The position numbers and the translations under genes are program-made. Under the pieces are notes generated by a model. The model saw nothing but the letters and a program-made list of their open reading frames with translations, did not search any database and was not told the origin of the DNA. A stretch of DNA of 64,000 nt from Loktanella fryxellensis (GTDB taxonomy: Bacteria; Pseudomonadota; Alphaproteobacteria; Rhodobacterales; Rhodobacteraceae): contig NZ_FOCI01000002.1 in the NCBI RefSeq assembly GCF_900110065.1, positions 62,001 through 126,000 on the forward strand. The letters are read 5' to 3'. This document shows positions 8,486 to 16,881 of this stretch, in pieces (within the stretch, counting starts at the first letter, position 1; the number at the start of each line of letters is the position of its first letter).

Positions 8486-9772
8486 ATGACCCTCAGCTGG
8501 TTCCAGATCGTGCGTCTCGGCCTTGTGCAGATGTGCCTTGGCGCGATCGTCGTGCTGACCACCTCGACGCTGAACCGGTTGATGGTGGTCGAGCTGTCGC
8601 TCGCCGCGGTGGTGCCGGGGCTGCTGGTCGCGCTGCATTACGGCATCCAGATGTCGCGGCCCAAGTGGGGTTTCGCGTCGGACGCGGGTGGGCGGCGGAC
8701 GGGCTGGATCATCGGCGGCATGGCGGCGCTGGGCGCCGGCGCATTGCTGGCGACGGCGGCGATCCTGCTGTTCGAGGCATCCTTCGCGTTGGGCATGGCC
8801 GTGTCCGTCGTGGCCTATGCGCTGATCGGCCTCGGCGTCGGCGCATCGGGCACGTCCCTGCTGGCGCTGATTGCCACGACGACGGCACCGCGCCGCCGGG
8901 CAGCGGCAGCGACGATCACGTGGCTGATGATGATCCTCGGCATCACCGTCACCGCGATCACGGTCGGCGCGCTGATCGACCCATATACCCCCGCCGTGCT
9001 GTTCGAGGTCGTGCTTGGCGTCACCGTCACCGCCGTGGCGTTGACCGTCCTCGCCGTCTGGGGCGTGGAACGCCACCTGATCGCAGTGACCGAACCCGAC
9101 CCCACGCCGTTCCGACAGGGTCTGGCAGAGGTCTGGCAGGAGCGCCGCGCGCGCAACTTCACCCTCTTCGTGTTCCTGTCGATGACCGCCTATTTCATGC
9201 AGGAACTGATCCTGGAACCTTACGCGGGCCTCGTTTTTGCCTTTACCCCCGGGCAGTCCACGTCGCTGTCGGGTGCGCAGAACGGCGGCACGTTCATCGG
9301 CATGCTGCTGGTCGGCGTGCTGGCCACGGGATTCGGCATCGGCAACCTGCGGGCCTGGGTCATGGCGGGTTGCGTCGGATCGGCGGCGTCACTCGGCGCG
9401 TTGGCGTTCATCGGACCGCTGGGCGCGGGTGCGCCATTGGTGCCCGTCGTCATGGGCCTTGGTTTCTTCAACGGCATGTTCGCCGTCGCGGCCATCGGAT
9501 CGATGATGGCGCTGGCCGGCAGCGGTCGCGACCGGCGGGAGGGGACGCGCATGGGCCTGTGGGGTGCGGCACAGGCCGTCGCCGCAGGCTTCGGCGGGCT
9601 GGCAGGGGCGACCTTCGTCGATCTGCTGCGTCTGACGACCACCGACGCCACCGCCTACGGCACCGTTTTCATCGGCGAGGCGATCCTGTTCCTTGCCGCA
9701 GCTGCGATGGCGGCCCGCATCATGGACCGCAATCCGGTCGCCCACCCCTCAACCCTCGTTCCGGGAGAATAG
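8486..9772 (+). CDS. BCD-family MFS transporter linked to bacteriochlorophyll synthesis (PucC/Orf428-like)
   Basis: 428-residue, twelve-helix MFS protein of the bacteriochlorophyll delivery family (PucC, LhaA, Orf428), thought to carry pigment or assist light-harvesting complex assembly. The length matches the Orf428 member that lies between bchG and bchP in other purple bacteria. Characteristic stretches are QMSRPKWGFASDAGGRRTGW near residue 60 and GAQNGGTFIGMLLVG near residue 265. ATG 8486 directly follows the bchG stop (one base between); an ATG at 8468 would overlap bchG without need. Position in the block gives the subfamily; biochemical role is inferred from relatives. Confidence 0.9.
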   Translation: MTLSWFQIVRLGLVQMCLGAIVVLTTSTLNRLMVVELSLAAVVPGLLVALHYGIQMSRPKWGFASDAGGRRTGWIIGGMAALGAGALLATAAILLFEASFALGMAVSVVAYALIGLGVGASGTSLLALIATTTAPRRRAAAATITWLMMILGITVTAITVGALIDPYTPAVLFEVVLGVTVTAVALTVLAVWGVERHLIAVTEPDPTPFRQGLAEVWQERRARNFTLFVFLSMTAYFMQELILEPYAGLVFAFTPGQSTSLSGAQNGGTFIGMLLVGVLATGFGIGNLRAWVMAGCVGSAASLGALAFIGPLGAGAPLVPVVMGLGFFNGMFAVAAIGSMMALAGSGRDRREGTRMGLWGAAQAVAAGFGGLAGATFVDLLRLTTTDATAYGTVFIGEAILFLAAAAMAARIMDRNPVAHPSTLVPGE

Positions 9773-9774
9773 CC

Positions 9775-10956
9775 ATGCAGTATGATGTCGTCGTCGTGGG
9801 TGGTGGCCCGTCCGGTGCCACCGCAGCCGAGGATCTGGTGCGCTCGGGCCACCGGGTCGCCCTGCTGGACCGTCTGGGGCGGATCAAGCCCTGCGGCGGT
9901 GCCATTCCGCCACGCCTGATCGCCGATTTCTTCATTCCCGACGACCAGATCGTGGCCAAAATCACGACCGCGCGGATGGTCTCCCCCTCTGGCCGTCACG
10001 TCGACATTCCCATCGACGACGGCTTCGTCGGTATGGTGGACCGCGAACATTTCGACGTCTTCCTGCGCAACCGCGCGGTGGCGGCGGGGGCCACGCTGGT
10101 CGCCGGCACCTTCGTGCGGATCGACCGCGACGATGCTGGCACCCATGTTATCTATCGTGACAAGGCGACGGGTGAGGAAAGCGTCCTGTCCACCCGTCTT
10201 GTGATCGGCGCCGATGGCGCCCGGTCGCGGGTCGCGGCGCAATGCGTGCCCGGTGGCGACACTATTCCCTACGTCATCGCATACCATGAGATCGTGGAGG
10301 CCCCGGTTGCGACCGCAAGCTACGATCCGACGCGTTGCGACGTGATCTACGATGGCCGGATCTCTCCTGACTTCTACGGCTGGATCTTTCCGCATGGTGG
10401 GCAGGCCAGCATCGGCATGGGATCGCTGGTGAAATCCGTCGACGTGAAACAGGCGACCGCCGACCTGCGCGCGGCCCACGGGCTGACAGATTGCGTCACG
10501 ATCCGCCGCGAAGGCGCGCCGATCCCGCTGAAGCCGCTGGATCGTTGGGACAACGGCCGCGACGTGGTGCTGGCCGGTGACGCCGCAGGTGTCGTCGCCC
10601 CTTCGTCCGGCGAGGGGATCTATTACGCCATGGTCGGTGGCCGCGTCGCCGCCACCGCCGCTGCCGCAAAGCTGCGCACCGGGCGCATCAAGGACCTGCA
10701 ACTGGCCCGCCGCCTGTTCATGAAGGAGCACAAGCAGGTGTTCCGGGTGCTGGGCGCGATGCAAAAGGCCTACTATCGCAGCGACGAGCGGCGCGAACGC
10801 TTCGTGTCGTTGTGTCACGACGTGGATGTTCAAAAGCTGACGTTCGAGGCCTATATGAACAAATCACTCGTAAAGGCCCGGCCCATGGCGCATCTGAAGA
10901 TCGGCATCAAGAATCTGGCTCACCTGACCGGCCTCGTGGCGGTGACGCGGACATGA
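9775..10956 (+). CDS. bchP: Geranylgeranyl reductase BchP
   Basis: 393-residue FAD-dependent reductase that converts the geranylgeranyl tail of bacteriochlorophyll to phytyl. The dinucleotide-binding motif GGGPSG is at 9-14, preceded by the beta strand YDVVVV. KPCGGAIPPRL follows, a segment typical of the geranylgeranyl reductase family (residues about 40-50). ADGARSRVA and the second FAD motif VVLAGDAAGVVAPSSGEG lie further on. It starts two bases after the MFS stop and its TGA overlaps the idi ATG. Start chosen at the ATG directly preceding the beta strand. Confidence 0.95.
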   Translation: MQYDVVVVGGGPSGATAAEDLVRSGHRVALLDRLGRIKPCGGAIPPRLIADFFIPDDQIVAKITTARMVSPSGRHVDIPIDDGFVGMVDREHFDVFLRNRAVAAGATLVAGTFVRIDRDDAGTHVIYRDKATGEESVLSTRLVIGADGARSRVAAQCVPGGDTIPYVIAYHEIVEAPVATASYDPTRCDVIYDGRISPDFYGWIFPHGGQASIGMGSLVKSVDVKQATADLRAAHGLTDCVTIRREGAPIPLKPLDRWDNGRDVVLAGDAAGVVAPSSGEGIYYAMVGGRVAATAAAAKLRTGRIKDLQLARRLFMKEHKQVFRVLGAMQKAYYRSDERRERFVSLCHDVDVQKLTFEAYMNKSLVKARPMAHLKIGIKNLAHLTGLVAVTRT

Positions 10957-11483
10957 CCACGCTGATCCCCGCCTGGATCGACGGCACGCTGACGCCCGTG
11001 GACAAGCTGGACGCGCATCGGCGCGGCCTGCGCCACAAGGCGGTCAGCGTGTTCGTCATGCGGGGCGATGCGGTGCTGATCCAGCAGCGGGCGATGGGCA
11101 AGTATCATACGCCGGGCCTGTGGGCGAACACCTGTTGCACCCACCCGCACTGGGACGAGGATCCGGCCGTCTGCGCCACGCGTCGTCTGCGCGAAGAGTT
11201 GGGCATCACCGGCCTGCCGCTGACCCATCGCGACAGGATCGAATATCGCGCGTCCGTCGGCAACGGTCTGATCGAGCATGAAGTGGTCGAGGTCTTTGTC
11301 GCGCAGGCGGCGGATGATCTGACGATCAGTCCCGATCTGACCGAGGTCATGGCGACGCGGTGGGTCGATGTCGCCCAACTCATGCGGGAGGCGCGGGAGA
11401 CGCCCGACACGTTTACCCCTTGGTTGCGCATCTATCTGGCCGAACATGCAGATGCGATCTTTGGCCCGGTCACAGCCGGTTAA
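10953..11483 (+). CDS. idi: Isopentenyl-diphosphate delta-isomerase, type I
   Basis: 176-residue Nudix-type isomerase that interconverts isopentenyl and dimethylallyl diphosphate, supplying prenyl units for bacteriochlorophyll tails and carotenoids. The catalytic-cysteine motif NTCCTHPHW is at 59-67, the Nudix-like RRLREELG at 77-84, and EHEVVEVF holds the second catalytic acid near 107. ATGA overlap with bchP shows translational coupling. An idi gene at this position, after bchP, is known in the photosynthesis cluster of Rhodobacter-type bacteria. Confidence 0.95.
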   Translation: MTTLIPAWIDGTLTPVDKLDAHRRGLRHKAVSVFVMRGDAVLIQQRAMGKYHTPGLWANTCCTHPHWDEDPAVCATRRLREELGITGLPLTHRDRIEYRASVGNGLIEHEVVEVFVAQAADDLTISPDLTEVMATRWVDVAQLMREARETPDTFTPWLRIYLAEHADAIFGPVTAG

Positions 11484-11642
11484 GGTTTCGCGATTGTGCG
11501 GCACCGGACAACGGCCTTATGAATGTAGGAGGAAGGACGGCGCAGGTGCCCGTCCTGCGAAACCGTGATGCCACCGTCAGAGAGCGGTCGCAGACCTACC
11601 CGGGTTGTTGTGCAGGCGGTTCTATTACGACATGGACGCGGG

Positions 11643-12647
11643 ATGATGTACCGACAGATCGAATGGGAATCAGCCTTTCGCGCAATGCCGGCGCCTTGTC
11701 TCGTCATGGATTGGGACATGCGGATCGTCGCCGCAACCGATCTCTACCTGCAGACCGTTGGTCGCAGGATCGAAGAAATCCGCGGGCGCTACATCTTCGA
11801 GGCGTTTCCCGAGACAGGCGAGCGGTTGGCGATGTTCGAGAGCGCCTTCCGGCGTGCCCTGTCGGGAGAGGCCAATACGTTGGTCGAAGTGCCCTATGCG
11901 ATTCCCGTCGTCGGCGACGACGGCGTACCGACCGGGCAGATGAACGAGATCTGGTGGACGTGCCAGCACAGCCCGATCTTCGAGCATGACGGCACGGTCA
12001 AGTTCATGGTCCAGAATGCCAAGGACGTGACCCAGCAGGTGATGGCCGAGCGTCTGAAGGACGCCGTGGTGAACGAGCTGCAGCACAGGGTCGGCAACAT
12101 CTTCGCGCTCGTCGCCTCGACCGCGTGCAAGACGGCGGCGAATGCGGACACGCTGTCCGATTTCCTGACCAAGTTCGACGGCCGTCTCAAGGCGCTGGCC
12201 CGGACCCATACCTATCTGACCGGCGACAACTGGGACGGAATCACCATCGCGCGGATCGTTGGCCGCGAACTGGCCGATCATGACGACACCGGCGGTGCCC
12301 GGGTCACCCAAAGCGGTGACAACATCATCGTGAACGCGACCGAAGCGCAGATCCTGACGCTCGCCGTGCACGAGCTGACGACCAACTCGGTCAAGTACGG
12401 CGCGCTCCGGTCGCCGGAGGGGCGCCTCTCGATTACGTGGCATGCGGCGGGTGATGCCGGTTTCACGTTCGAATGGCACGAGGACGGCGTCGCGCGGCCT
12501 GTCGCGCCTGCCCGAACGGGCTTTGGCTCCTTCATCCTCGACACGGTGGTTCCGGCACAACTTCGCGCGACGGCAGAGCGGCGGTTCACCGGCGATGCAT
12601 TCGTCTACACGCTCGACGTGCGCGCCCGGGCAACCGCGCACGGATAG
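11643..12647 (+). CDS. PAS-domain sensor histidine kinase, HWE/HisKA_2 type
   Basis: 334-residue cytoplasmic kinase without membrane segments. About residues 7-130 form one PAS domain (AMPAPCLVMDWDMRIVAATD then IWWTCQHSPI). No LOV cysteine motif (NCRFLQ) is present, so it is not an obvious blue-light sensor. About 140-330 form the kinase. The phospho-accepting histidine is H148 in ELQHRVGN, the N-box is HELTTNSVKYGAL (243-255), and a W-x-E stretch (FEWHED) marks the HWE group. Two tandem ATGs (11643, 11646) follow a weak GCGGGA. No cognate response regulator is adjacent. Located between the pigment genes and fliP, it could regulate either; unknown. Confidence 0.83.
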   Translation: MMYRQIEWESAFRAMPAPCLVMDWDMRIVAATDLYLQTVGRRIEEIRGRYIFEAFPETGERLAMFESAFRRALSGEANTLVEVPYAIPVVGDDGVPTGQMNEIWWTCQHSPIFEHDGTVKFMVQNAKDVTQQVMAERLKDAVVNELQHRVGNIFALVASTACKTAANADTLSDFLTKFDGRLKALARTHTYLTGDNWDGITIARIVGRELADHDDTGGARVTQSGDNIIVNATEAQILTLAVHELTTNSVKYGALRSPEGRLSITWHAAGDAGFTFEWHEDGVARPVAPARTGFGSFILDTVVPAQLRATAERRFTGDAFVYTLDVRARATAHG

Positions 12648-12654
12648 GGCGGCC

Positions 12655-13434
12655 TTACCCCGGTCCGCCATAGCCGCGCACGAGGCTGGCGGCGACCAGC
12701 GACCAGCCGTCGGCCACGACAAAAAACGAAAGCTTGAACGGAAGCGAGACGATGGCGGGCGGCACCATCATCATGCCCATCGACATCAGGATCGCGGCGA
12801 CCACGAGGTCGATGATCAGGAACGGCAGAAAGATCAGGAAGCCCACCTGGAAGGCGCGTGCCATCTCTGACAGCAGGAACGACGGCACCACGACCGACAG
12901 AGGCGCATCGGTCGGGGCGATCGCGGGATCCATGCCGGGGCGCAGACTGGCGAGTTCGGCAAGGGTATTGGGGTCGATGCGCGCGATCATGAAGGTCCGC
13001 AGCGGCGCCATCGTCCGGGCAAACCCTTCTTCGATGCCGATGCTGCCGTCCATCAGTGGCGCGATGCCGTCGGTGTAGGCGGTGGCAAAGACAGGCTCCA
13101 TGACGAAATAGGTCAGAAACAGCGCCAGCGCGACCATCAGCATGTTGGGCGGCGATTGTTGCAGGCCGATGGCCTGCCGCAGGATGGCGAGAACGGTGAC
13201 GATGAACGGAAAACAGGTCACCATGATCGCGATGCCGGGCACGAGACTCAGTACCGTGACCAATGCGATCAGCTGCGCCGACCGGGTGGCCAGCGCGCTG
13301 TCGCTGCCCAGATCGAGCGTCAATTCCTGCGCATCCACCGGGCCGGCCACCATCAGGGCAGTCACCAGCGTTACCAGAGTGATCCAGCCGCCGGTCCCAC
13401 GTCGCTGCCCGAGATCAGCCCAGATCACGGGCAT
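12655..13434 (-). CDS. fliP: Flagellar export gate protein FliP
   Basis: 259-residue core subunit of the flagellar type III export gate. A cleavable-looking hydrophobic N-terminus ends near VDAQE (residue 36). Conserved helices follow: VTCFPFIVTVLAILRQAIG (about 73-91) and, at the C-terminus, FQVGFLIFLPFLIIDLVVA and MSMGMMMVPP. The fliN gene overlaps its start by 20 bases. It ends a fliF-fliH-fliN-fliP operon and converges on the sensor-kinase gene with seven bases between stops. Confidence 0.95.
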   Translation of the reverse strand: MPVIWADLGQRRGTGGWITLVTLVTALMVAGPVDAQELTLDLGSDSALATRSAQLIALVTVLSLVPGIAIMVTCFPFIVTVLAILRQAIGLQQSPPNMLMVALALFLTYFVMEPVFATAYTDGIAPLMDGSIGIEEGFARTMAPLRTFMIARIDPNTLAELASLRPGMDPAIAPTDAPLSVVVPSFLLSEMARAFQVGFLIFLPFLIIDLVVAAILMSMGMMMVPPAIVSLPFKLSFFVVADGWSLVAASLVRGYGGPG

Positions 13435-13726
13435 CGCCGACGACTTCGGTCAGTCTCACGGCCAGTTGACCCGCGTCCGCACCTTCCATCTCCTGCAATT
13501 CGCCCCGTGCGATCAGCTTGTCCCCCACATAGATCTCGACCGGGTCGTCGATCCGCCGGTCCAGCCGCAGGATGGCGCTTTCCGACAGGTTCAACAGATC
13601 CTGCACGAGCGGCCGCGCACGACCGACCGATACGGTCACCTCGATGGGAATCTGCTGCAGCAGACGCGCCCCCCGCGCCGTCAGATCGGGCGTAGCGGGC
13701 ACTGTCGGTGCGGTGTTGTCATCCAT
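13415..13726 (-). CDS. fliN: Flagellar motor switch protein FliN
   Basis: 103-residue C-ring protein of the SpoA (FliN/YscQ) family. After about 25 flexible residues comes the SpoA core, IPIEVTVSVGRARPLVQDLLNL (about 26-47) through VGDKLIARGELQEMEG. It belongs to the rotor/switch and also contributes to docking the export ATPase complex. Overlaps fliP by 20 bases and fliH by 8. No fliM or fliG gene is present in the window, so its usual partners are encoded elsewhere or have diverged. Confidence 0.88.
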   Translation of the reverse strand: MDDNTAPTVPATPDLTARGARLLQQIPIEVTVSVGRARPLVQDLLNLSESAILRLDRRIDDPVEIYVGDKLIARGELQEMEGADAGQLAVRLTEVVGDARDLG

Positions 13727-14285
13727 GGGCTCTGCTTTCTGTGATGTCGTCGAAAAGGGCCGACAGGGCGGCGGTGATGTCGCGGTTCAGCGCATCGTGA
13801 TCCAGAAGGGTTTCTGACTCCGACCGTGTGATCAGGGCCACATGCGGCCCGAGTGTCGCGTCGCCCGACAGCACAAGGAGGCGGGCGATCGCGTCAGGCA
13901 GGCAATCGCCGACAGCCGTCAGTTGCGATGGATGCACCTTCAGGCGAAATGGCGTTGCCATGTCCGCCTTTGCGACGTGCACGAGATGGGCCGTGAGATG
14001 GCTTCTGAAGCTGTCTGGCAGGATCGTCGGCAATACCTTTGCGACGAGCGCGCGGAACAGCGGTTCCAGCCCGGCCATGACGTGCAGACGCGCTTCGGCA
14101 AAGCCGAAACCGATGTCGCTGATCCCCTGCACAAGATCCTGCGACAATTGCGCCTGCCGGGCGGCCATGTCGTCCGTCGCCTGTGCGTAGCCTGCGTCGA
14201 ACGCCGCCGCGGACGCCGGCCGCGTGTCGCCGTCGGGATCGGCGGCAGCCTGCGCAAAGTCTTCGAGCATGAGGGCCAGCGGCAT
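13719..14285 (-). CDS. fliH: FliH-like flagellar export ATPase regulator
   Basis: 188-residue protein with an N-terminal Ala/Gln-rich helical part (AFDAGYAQATDDMAARQAQL, about 28-47) and a C-terminal domain like FliH/HrpE, which binds FliI. Sequence similarity of this family is low, so position between fliF and fliN is important evidence. Good ribosome site AGGAAACC upstream of the ATG. Overlaps fliN by eight bases and starts one base after the fliF stop. Confidence 0.75.
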   Translation of the reverse strand: MPLALMLEDFAQAAADPDGDTRPASAAAFDAGYAQATDDMAARQAQLSQDLVQGISDIGFGFAEARLHVMAGLEPLFRALVAKVLPTILPDSFRSHLTAHLVHVAKADMATPFRLKVHPSQLTAVGDCLPDAIARLLVLSGDATLGPHVALITRSESETLLDHDALNRDITAALSALFDDITESRAHG

Positions 14286-14286
14286 G

Positions 14287-15882
14287 TCAGGTGGTTTCCT
14301 TTTGCGGTGTTTCGATCCAGTCCTGCAGGATCTGCACGGTTTCGCTTTCGCGCTCCGCGATCAGCTCCCGCAGGCGCGCAACGGCGTCGGCCTGGCTCAG
14401 ACCACCGTTGCGTGCGCTGTCCGCTGCCGGATCGCCTGTGACCAACGGAAAGCCCCCGGTGCCGCCGCCGATTGCAAGTGGCACGTCGAAGCCTTGGAAG
14501 CCGGGATCGGATGGCGCGGGCAGGGCCGCCAGTGCGGCGGGTCTGGTCAGGATCGGCCGCACGACGAAAAGCCCCAGCACCAGCGCGACGATCGCCGCGG
14601 CGGCGATCTGGATCAGGCGCATGACATCGAGCGGACCCGCGAGAAGTCCGGGCGCTTCGCCGACCGTGCCTTCCTGCGGCAGCGGCTCGAAGGCCATGGC
14701 CCGCAACGTGATCACGTCGCCACGCTCCGCATCGAGGCCGACGGCTGAGGACACGAGCTCCGTCAGATCGGCAAGTTCCTCTGGACTGCGGGGCGTGGTC
14801 GTCGTGGTGCCGTCGGGTGCGGTCGTGACGGGATCGTTGACAAGGACTGCGATGGTCAGCCGTTTGACGGCACCGGGGATTCTGGTGATCTGACGTTCGG
14901 TCTGCGACAATTCGTAATTCGTCAGGCTGCGCGTTTCGTTGGTCTGATCGGTGCTGGACCCGGCGTTGCCGCCGGCCGCGTCGCCGTCGGGCACATTCGA
15001 TGCGATGGTCACATCGGCGTTCCGGCTGTCCTGCGCGTTGGAGCTGTTTTCAGTGATGTCGGTACTGACCGCGATTCGACCTTCGGGATCGAAGGTGCGT
15101 TCCATGATCTGTTCACTGTCGGTGACCGTGTCGATGGTCAGTTCGACCACGGCATTGCCAGGCCCGACCCGTGCGGCCAGCAACCGCTCTGCCCGTTCGC
15201 GCAGCAAGGCGGCCCTGTCGTCGCCGGCCGCAGCCGTCGGCGCACCCCCGGGATCCGACAGAAGCCCGCCCTTGTCGTCGATGACCGAGACATCCTCGGG
15301 CCGCAGGCCGCTGACCGCCGCGGCGACGAGGTGCTGGAACGCTCTGACCTGCGGGGCAGTCAGGGCCGCGCCCGTGGTCGTGACCGTTATCGCGGCTGTC
15401 GGCACGGCCGCGCGCCGGAACGGAGAGCCAGCAGGTGTCGCAATATGAACGCGCGCGGCGCTGATCGCAGGACTCGCCATGATCGTGCGGGCCAGCTCGC
15501 CTTCGCGCGCACGACCATAGGCGGCATCGAACATCTGGCTGGTCGTGCCGAACCCCGACAGCGTATCGAGCAGCTCGTAACCCTGGCCCGTCATGGCCGG
15601 CAACCCTTCGCCGGCCAACGCCATGCGCAGCACATCGCGCTCCGTCGCGTCGACATAGATCGCGCCGCCGCGTACCTCGTACACCGCGCCACGCGCATCC
15701 AACGCCGTGATCACATCGCCGGCCGCTGCCGCTTCGAGCCCGCCGAACAGAAGCGTCATGTCGCGTTGACCCACGCTACGCGTGAGCAGCATCACGGCGA
15801 GGAACATGAGGCATGTCGCGCCGATCACGGCCATGCGTCGGCGTACGGTCAAAGTCATCCAGACGGATTGAAGGCCTTGCAC
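14287..15882 (-). CDS. fliF: Flagellar MS-ring protein FliF
   Basis: 531-residue inner-membrane ring protein. The first membrane helix is about residues 15-33. The ring-building motifs follow: LLFGGLEAAAAGDVITAL and the second domain GELARTIMASPAISAARVHIA. The second membrane helix is about 427-446 (LIQIAAAAIVALVLGLFVV). The C-terminal tail (RLRELIAERESETVQILQDW) is the FliG-binding helix. GTG at 15882 is chosen because a GGAG sits seven bases upstream; an in-frame ATG at 15918 has no ribosome site and would add twelve residues. Divergent from fliL. Confidence 0.92.
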   Translation of the reverse strand: MQGLQSVWMTLTVRRRMAVIGATCLMFLAVMLLTRSVGQRDMTLLFGGLEAAAAGDVITALDARGAVYEVRGGAIYVDATERDVLRMALAGEGLPAMTGQGYELLDTLSGFGTTSQMFDAAYGRAREGELARTIMASPAISAARVHIATPAGSPFRRAAVPTAAITVTTTGAALTAPQVRAFQHLVAAAVSGLRPEDVSVIDDKGGLLSDPGGAPTAAAGDDRAALLRERAERLLAARVGPGNAVVELTIDTVTDSEQIMERTFDPEGRIAVSTDITENSSNAQDSRNADVTIASNVPDGDAAGGNAGSSTDQTNETRSLTNYELSQTERQITRIPGAVKRLTIAVLVNDPVTTAPDGTTTTTPRSPEELADLTELVSSAVGLDAERGDVITLRAMAFEPLPQEGTVGEAPGLLAGPLDVMRLIQIAAAAIVALVLGLFVVRPILTRPAALAALPAPSDPGFQGFDVPLAIGGGTGGFPLVTGDPAADSARNGGLSQADAVARLRELIAERESETVQILQDWIETPQKETT

Positions 15883-15940
15883 GGGGATTCTCCGATCATC
15901 CGGGCTTCTGCCCGTCATCGTGAGGTTTGGAGGAACAGAC

Positions 15941-15955
15941 TTAACAATCGGTTAG
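15941..15955. promoter_or_regulatory. CtrA-like site between fliF and fliL
   Basis: TTAACAATCGGTTAG on the plus strand, TTAA-N7-TTAG, one base from the CtrA consensus. It lies in the 122-base divergent region between fliF (GTG 15882) and fliL (ATG 16005), so it could serve both operons. Confidence 0.4.
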
Positions 15956-16004
15956 GGCTTGCAGGTTTATGCAGTCCTCAGAGTCGAAACTTTGAGGAGC
16001 TGCC

Positions 16005-16514
16005 ATGACAGCCATCGCCGATGCGGGCCCAGAGGTCCCGCGCAAGACGTCGAAGCTGCCTCTGATCGTGGGCCTTGTCCTTGCCATCGCAGGTGCGGGC
16101 GGGGGGTTCGTCGCCGTCGGTGCCGGTTTGCTGGGCGGTCCGGCAACGGACGAAGGGCAGGGTGAAGAAGCCGTGTCCGACCACGCCAGTGACGACGGCC
16201 ATTCCGCGGCGGATGCCAGCGCAGTCGCGTTCATCCCGTTGGAACCGCTAGTAATATCTTTGCAGGGCCCTCAACAGTATCTGCGCTTCACCGCCCAGAT
16301 CGAAGTGCCGCAAGAGGCGCAAGGGGCCGTGACTGCCATATTGCCGCGAATCGTGGACGTCCTGAACGGGTATCTCCGCGCGGTCGACGCGGCCGAACTC
16401 GCCGACCCGGCAGCACTGATGCGGCTGCGCTCGCAGATGCTTCGGCGCATTCAAGTCGTGGCGGGGCCGGAAAATGTCCGCGACCTGCTGATCATGGAAT
16501 TCGTCCTGAATTGA
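16005..16514 (+). CDS. fliL: Flagellar basal-body protein FliL
   Basis: 169-residue stator-associated membrane protein. One membrane helix at about 19-44 (LPLIVGLVLAIAGAGGGFVAV), an acidic linker, then a periplasmic domain with FIPLEPLVISL and QQYLRFTAQIEV (about 75-105) typical of FliL. The C-terminus is RDLLIMEFVLN. ATG is preceded by GAGGAG. It starts the operon fliL - small membrane gene - motE-like - motA - exported protein. A second FliL-like gene lies at 25162-25686. Confidence 0.93.
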   Translation: MTAIADAGPEVPRKTSKLPLIVGLVLAIAGAGGGFVAVGAGLLGGPATDEGQGEEAVSDHASDDGHSAADASAVAFIPLEPLVISLQGPQQYLRFTAQIEVPQEAQGAVTAILPRIVDVLNGYLRAVDAAELADPAALMRLRSQMLRRIQVVAGPENVRDLLIMEFVLN

Positions 16515-16524
16515 GGGAAATGAT

Positions 16525-16881
16525 ATGACGTTCATCGCCGACGTTCTGCTGATCGCAGGTGCGCTGGGTGCCGGGCTGTATTGCTATGTCCTGTCGCGTC
16601 GCCTCCGACGGTTCACCGATCTGGAAAAGGGCGTGGGTGGAGCCGTCGCCATGCTGAGTGCACAGGTCGATGAACTGTCGCGATCAGTTGTACGGGCGCA
16701 AGCGACGGCAAACAGTTCGGTCGAGACGCTTTCGGGGGTCAGTTCGCGTGCAGAAGCGGCGTCACGCCGCTTGGAATTGCTGGTCGCATCCCTTCATGAC
16801 TTGCCGCAGGAACCTGCGGCAGCGGTGCCCGTGAACCCATTCTTTGCCCGCAAACCCCAAATGGCAGAGGTGCATCAGTGA
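16525..16881 (+). CDS. Small membrane-anchored coiled-coil protein in motor operon (DUF6468/PflI-like)
   Basis: 118 residues with an N-terminal membrane helix (about 3-23) followed by a polar coiled-coil helix (about 33-90) and a Pro-rich end (PQEPAAAVPVNPFF). Genes of this shape sit next to fliL in other alphaproteobacteria, and Caulobacter PflI, a flagellar positioning protein, has a comparable layout; equivalence is a suggestion, not shown. Eleven bases follow fliL and its stop overlaps the next GTG by four, so it is co-translated with the motE-like gene. Confidence 0.6.
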   Translation: MTFIADVLLIAGALGAGLYCYVLSRRLRRFTDLEKGVGGAVAMLSAQVDELSRSVVRAQATANSSVETLSGVSSRAEAASRRLELLVASLHDLPQEPAAAVPVNPFFARKPQMAEVHQ

